Of a stretch of DNA of 32,384 nt, positions 28,498 through 32,384 are shown one piece after another (the stretch's first letter is position 1; each line of letters opens with the position of its first letter). A program made the position numbers and the translations under genes. Under the pieces are notes generated by a model. The model saw only the letters and a list, made by a program, of their open reading frames with translations. It searched no databases and had not been told where the DNA came from. The stretch spans positions 1 to 32,384 of the forward strand of contig JALRFG010000006.1 of NCBI GenBank assembly GCA_023253795.1, read 5' to 3'. Source of the DNA: Methylocystis sp. Its GTDB lineage: Bacteria > Pseudomonadota > Alphaproteobacteria > Rhizobiales > Beijerinckiaceae.

Positions 28498-30686
28498 CCG
28501 ACGCGCACGCTCCGAACGCCGCTTCCGCCTCCCATAACGCCGCCCTGCCGCCGACCCCGACCGAGAACCGGCTATCCATGCCGGCGCAAAGTCTCTTCAA
28601 ATATGACACGCATCACGTGCGTCGCCCGGCGGCTCCGTGGCTTTGGCGCACGCCCTGGCTGGCGCGGCTGGTCGTCTATGGCGGCGGCTTCGCGCTGACC
28701 GCCTATGGCGGCTACCAGATGTATCGGGTCATCGACGTTGGCGGCGTCACCGCGCTGAAGTGGGCGCTGCTGGCGTTGTTCCTGCTGAACTTCTCCTGGA
28801 TTGCGCTGAGCTTTTGCAGCGCCGTCGTCGGTTTCGTTCTGCTGCTGAACAAGCGTCCGACGCCGGTCCTGCCCACGGAGTTGCGTGAGAAAACCGCCGT
28901 CGTCATGCCGATCTACAATGAGGCGCCGAGCCGGGTGTTCGCCGCCTTGCAGACGATTTTCGAGGATGTGCAGGCGACGGGACTGGGCGAGAGCTTCGAC
29001 TGGTTCTTTCTCTCCGACACCACCAATCCCGACGTCTGGATCGCGGAGGAGCGCGCGTTCATCGCGTTGCGTCGCCGGCTTGGGCCGCAGGCGCGCGTCT
29101 TTTATCGACGCCGAGAAAAGAACACGAGCCGCAAGGCGGGCAATATTGAAGATTTTGTCACGCGCTGGGGCGGCGCCTATGCGCATATGGTGGTGCTTGA
29201 CGCCGACAGTCTGATGACCGGACCGACCATCGTCAAACTGGCGTCGGCGATGGAGGCGGACCCCGACAGCGGCATCATTCAGACCCTGCCGCTGATCATT
29301 AATCGCAACACGCTTTTCGCGCGCGTCCAGCAATTTGCGGCGCGCATCTATGGTCCCGTCATCGCCATGGGCCTGTCGGCCTGGATGGGTCGCGACGGCA
29401 ATTACTGGGGCCATAACGCAATCATTCGGACGGAAGCTTTCGCGCGACATTGCGGTCTGCCCGATCTGCCCGGCAAGCCGCCGTTTGGCGGCCATATCCT
29501 TAGCCATGATTTCGTTGAGGCGGCGCTGATCCGTCGCGCGGGTTATGCGGTGTACATGATCCCGACGCTCGGCGGCTCCTTTGAGGAAAGTCCGCCGTCG
29601 CTGATTGACGTGTCGATCCGCGATCGTCGCTGGTGTCAGGGTAATTTGCAGCATTCGCGCGTGCTGTTCGCGCGCGGGCTGCACTGGGCGTCGCGCCAGC
29701 ATTTTCTCACCGGCATTTTCGGTTATCTCACCTCGCCGTTGTGGCTGATGCAGTTGCTCGTCGGCATCATCATCGTGATTCAGGCGAGCTATCTGAAGCC
29801 GGAATATTTCACCGGCGACTTTGCGCTGTTTCCGACCTTCCCGCGCTTCGACGCCGAACGTTCGCTGCAGCTTTTCGCATTAACGATGAGCATTCTGCTG
29901 GCGCCGAAATTCTTTGGCCTGCTTGTCGCGATCTATGAAACCGAAACGCGCCGCGGTTCCGGCGGCGCGATCATGCTGTTGATCTCGACGCTTTTCGAAA
30001 TCGTGCTTTCCGCCTTGCTGGCGCCGATCATGATGCTGATCCAGACCGGGCATGTCGTGCATATTGTGTTCGGCTTCGACACCGGCTGGGATCCGCAACG
30101 CCGCGACGACGGTTCGGTGCCGCTTGTCGACATCATTCGTCGCCATCGCTGGCATATGGTGTTGGGCGTCGTGACCCTGTTCGCGGGTCTGTTGATCTCG
30201 ACCTCTCTGGTGGCGTGGATGTCGCCGACCATCGCCGGTTTGATTTTGGCGATCCCGATTTCCTGGCTGACCAGCCAGCGCTGGCTGGGGCTGGTGTTTC
30301 GTCGCGCCGGCGTTCTGGTGACGCCGGAAGAAACGACGACGCCGCCCATCGCCAAACGCGGCAAGGCATTGTCCAAGGCGCTGGCGCGCGTGGATGAGGA
30401 TGAGGTCAACGGACTGCTTGCGTTGCACGCCGATCCGGAACTGCGGAGACTGCATGAAGAATGGCTGCCGGCCCGCAAGCCGCGTCAGCGTGGCGTGATC
30501 GCTGCTGACCGCGCCATGGCCGAAGCCAAGATCGCCGACGCGGAAACAATTGAGGACGCCGTGCAATGGCTCAATCGCGGTGAGCGTCTGGTGACGCTCT
30601 CGGATCGCGCCTTGATCGGCATGATTGCGCGCTTGCCGCACAAGACCGAACTGACGACCCGCAGCGACGCCCGGGCGGCGGAATGA
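28485..30686 (+). CDS. opgH: Glucans biosynthesis glucosyltransferase H (OpgH/MdoH)
   Basis: GT2 motifs TAVVMPIYNEAPSRVFAALQTIFEDV, YRRREKNTSRKAGNIEDFVTRWGGAYAHMVVLDADSLMTG, GHNAIIRTEAFARHCGLPDLPGKPPFGGHILSHDFVEAALIRRAGY, RRWCQGNLQH. Confidence 0.95.
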   Translation: MDTLTDAHAPNAASASHNAALPPTPTENRLSMPAQSLFKYDTHHVRRPAAPWLWRTPWLARLVVYGGGFALTAYGGYQMYRVIDVGGVTALKWALLALFLLNFSWIALSFCSAVVGFVLLLNKRPTPVLPTELREKTAVVMPIYNEAPSRVFAALQTIFEDVQATGLGESFDWFFLSDTTNPDVWIAEERAFIALRRRLGPQARVFYRRREKNTSRKAGNIEDFVTRWGGAYAHMVVLDADSLMTGPTIVKLASAMEADPDSGIIQTLPLIINRNTLFARVQQFAARIYGPVIAMGLSAWMGRDGNYWGHNAIIRTEAFARHCGLPDLPGKPPFGGHILSHDFVEAALIRRAGYAVYMIPTLGGSFEESPPSLIDVSIRDRRWCQGNLQHSRVLFARGLHWASRQHFLTGIFGYLTSPLWLMQLLVGIIIVIQASYLKPEYFTGDFALFPTFPRFDAERSLQLFALTMSILLAPKFFGLLVAIYETETRRGSGGAIMLLISTLFEIVLSALLAPIMMLIQTGHVVHIVFGFDTGWDPQRRDDGSVPLVDIIRRHRWHMVLGVVTLFAGLLISTSLVAWMSPTIAGLILAIPISWLTSQRWLGLVFRRAGVLVTPEETTTPPIAKRGKALSKALARVDEDEVNGLLALHADPELRRLHEEWLPARKPRQRGVIAADRAMAEAKIADAETIEDAVQWLNRGERLVTLSDRALIGMIARLPHKTELTTRSDARAAE

Positions 30687-31027
30687 GCCGCATCTATAAA
30701 ATCATCTCTGCGCCGGAATGGCGCGCGGCGGAGGCGGCGGGCGTCTTTCATGGCGCAGAGATCGATCTCACTGACGGCTATATTCATTTCTCCACCGCCG
30801 AACAGACGCGCGAAACGGCGGCGAAACATTTTGCCGGTCAGTCCGATCTGCTGCTGGTCGCCGTCGACGTCGCGCATCTGGGCGATGCGCTGAAATGGGA
30901 AGCATCGCGCGGCGGCGCGTTGTTTCCGCATCTTTACGCCCCGCTCTCGCTCAATGCGGTGACAAGCGTTGCGCCTCTGCCGCTTGCCGCGGATGGCGCG
31001 CATAATTTTGATGGGCTTCTCGCATGA
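30683..31027 (+). CDS. DUF952 family protein
   Basis: [47 protein letters not shown]...[17 protein letters not shown]952 pattern, 4-nt overlaps with neighbours. Confidence 0.9.
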   Translation: MSRIYKIISAPEWRAAEAAGVFHGAEIDLTDGYIHFSTAEQTRETAAKHFAGQSDLLLVAVDVAHLGDALKWEASRGGALFPHLYAPLSLNAVTSVAPLPLAADGAHNFDGLLA

Positions 31028-32091
31028 TCGATCTGTTTGGTCTTGCCGCCGCCGGTCTTCGCTGTCTGGACGCCGAGGATGCGCATCGCACGACCATCGC
31101 GGCGCTGAAACTGTTGCCGCCGCGTGCGCCAGCGCAGGATGATCCGCGTCTGGCGGTTTCAGCTTTCGGACTTTCTTTTCCCAATCCGGTCGGCCTCGCC
31201 GCCGGTTTCGATAAGGACGCCGAGGTTGCGGACGCCATGCTGGGTTTTGGCTTTGGGTTTGTCGAGGTCGGCACGCTGACGCCGCTGGCCCAGCCCGGCA
31301 ATGCGCGGCCGCGCGCCTTTCGATTGAGCGAGGATCGCGGCGTTATCAATCGTTACGGCTTCAACAACGGCGGTCATTCGCCGGCGCTGGCGCGCTTGCG
31401 CGCACGGCAGGGACGCGAAGGAATTGTCGGCGTCAATGTCGGCTCCAACAAGGACGCAAGCGATCGCATCGCCGATTATGTCGCCGGCGTGCGCGCTTTC
31501 GCTGATGTCGCAAACTATTTCACCATCAATATCAGTTCGCCCAACACGCCGGGTCTGCGCGACTTGCAGGAGCCGTCGGCGCTCGCCGATTTGCTGGCGC
31601 GGGTGATCGACGCGCGGGATGCGTCGCCGACGCGTCGTCCGGTGTTGCTCAAGATCGCACCCGATCTTGAGCTCGCGCAGCTTGATGGAATCGTGCGCGT
31701 GGCGCGCAATGCGCGCATCGATGGCATGATTGTCTCCAACACCACCATCTCGCGTCCCGCAACCTTGCGCTCCTCGCTGGCGACGGAGGGCGGCGGTCTT
31801 TCCGGGGCGCCGCTCTTCGATCTCTCGACGCAGATGCTGGCGCAGACTTTTGTTCGCGTCGAAAGACAGTTTCCGCTGATCGGCGTCGGCGGAATCGACA
31901 GCGCCGAAAAAGCCCTCGCCAAGATCGAGGCGGGCGCGACGCTCGTGCAGCTTTATTCCGCGCTGGTTTACGAAGGGCCGGGGCTGGTTACGCGGATCAA
32001 GCGCGGGCTGCTTGAACGTCTTGAGCGTGAGAACGTCGCGCTACCGGCGCTGGTCGGTCGTCGCGCGCAGCATTACGCGACGCTTTCATAG
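31024..32091 (+). CDS. pyrD: Dihydroorotate dehydrogenase (quinone), class 2
   Basis: [103 protein letters not shown]. Confidence 0.96.
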   Translation: MIDLFGLAAAGLRCLDAEDAHRTTIAALKLLPPRAPAQDDPRLAVSAFGLSFPNPVGLAAGFDKDAEVADAMLGFGFGFVEVGTLTPLAQPGNARPRAFRLSEDRGVINRYGFNNGGHSPALARLRARQGREGIVGVNVGSNKDASDRIADYVAGVRAFADVANYFTINISSPNTPGLRDLQEPSALADLLARVIDARDASPTRRPVLLKIAPDLELAQLDGIVRVARNARIDGMIVSNTTISRPATLRSSLATEGGGLSGAPLFDLSTQMLAQTFVRVERQFPLIGVGGIDSAEKALAKIEAGATLVQLYSALVYEGPGLVTRIKRGLLERLERENVALPALVGRRAQHYATLS

Positions 32092-32157
32092 GCAGGCGCC
32101 CGATGCTATTGGCGCGCAATCTTAATATCCATCATCCCTGAACAAAAAGGAACGATC

Positions 32158-32384
32158 ATGAGCGAACATATCTGGCTGGCGACGGGCGAAGCGACAGTTT
32201 TGGCGGCGGACGGACAATATACCGACGCCATGCCGGAAGTTCTGATCGGCAATGTGAAGGGTCCGGTCGGCCATGCCTTCGCCTCGATGACGGGACAGGT
32301 CGCGGGCCATCCGCGCATGTTTGTCATTCGCGACCTCAACCAGCAGGTCCGTCCGGCGACGATGATGACCACCAAGATGACGGT
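32158..32384 (+). CDS. Formaldehyde-activating enzyme (Fae)-like protein, 3' truncated by window end
   Basis: MSEHIWLATGEATVLAADGQYTDAMPEVLIGNVKGPVGHAFASMTGQVAGHPRMFVIRDLNQQVRPATMMTTKMTV aligns with the Fae N-terminus ([30 protein letters not shown]...[23 protein letters not shown]); AAAAAGGAACG RBS upstream. Confidence 0.78.
   Translation, partial: MSEHIWLATGEATVLAADGQYTDAMPEVLIGNVKGPVGHAFASMTGQVAGHPRMFVIRDLNQQVRPATMMTTKMT

Overview
This 32.4 kb window is a GC-rich, gene-dense bacterial chromosome segment. It is most likely alphaproteobacterial, and the Fae-like gene at the right edge hints at a methylotroph. Most of it is core metabolism and housekeeping: a NitT/TauT-type ABC importer operon, parE, a PAS/HWE histidine kinase, mutT-like, two HdeA-like small secreted proteins, argJ, a PpiC rotamase, glnE, a DUF815 ATPase, a secreted cupin, nth, DUF2244, DedA, a VOC/glyoxalase, a CDF transporter, xseB, glmS, glmU, opgG-opgH, DUF952, pyrD and a partial Fae-like gene. 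I see no CRISPR array, transposase, tRNA or rRNA. The points most worth checking are: (1) an in-frame joint at about 366-380 between an ABC ATPase and a CarB fragment, either an assembly chimera or a real gene fusion; (2) a 772-aa glycosyltransferase made of two tandem homologous GT-B-like modules, whose first module extends upstream of any canonical start codon; (3) the local cluster of that protein with another glycosyltransferase and an unpaired LptF/LptG-like permease; (4) a Fae-like protein that appears to lack the conserved active-site His; (5) an orphan Cys/His-containing small protein. No clearly new defence or mobile system was found.
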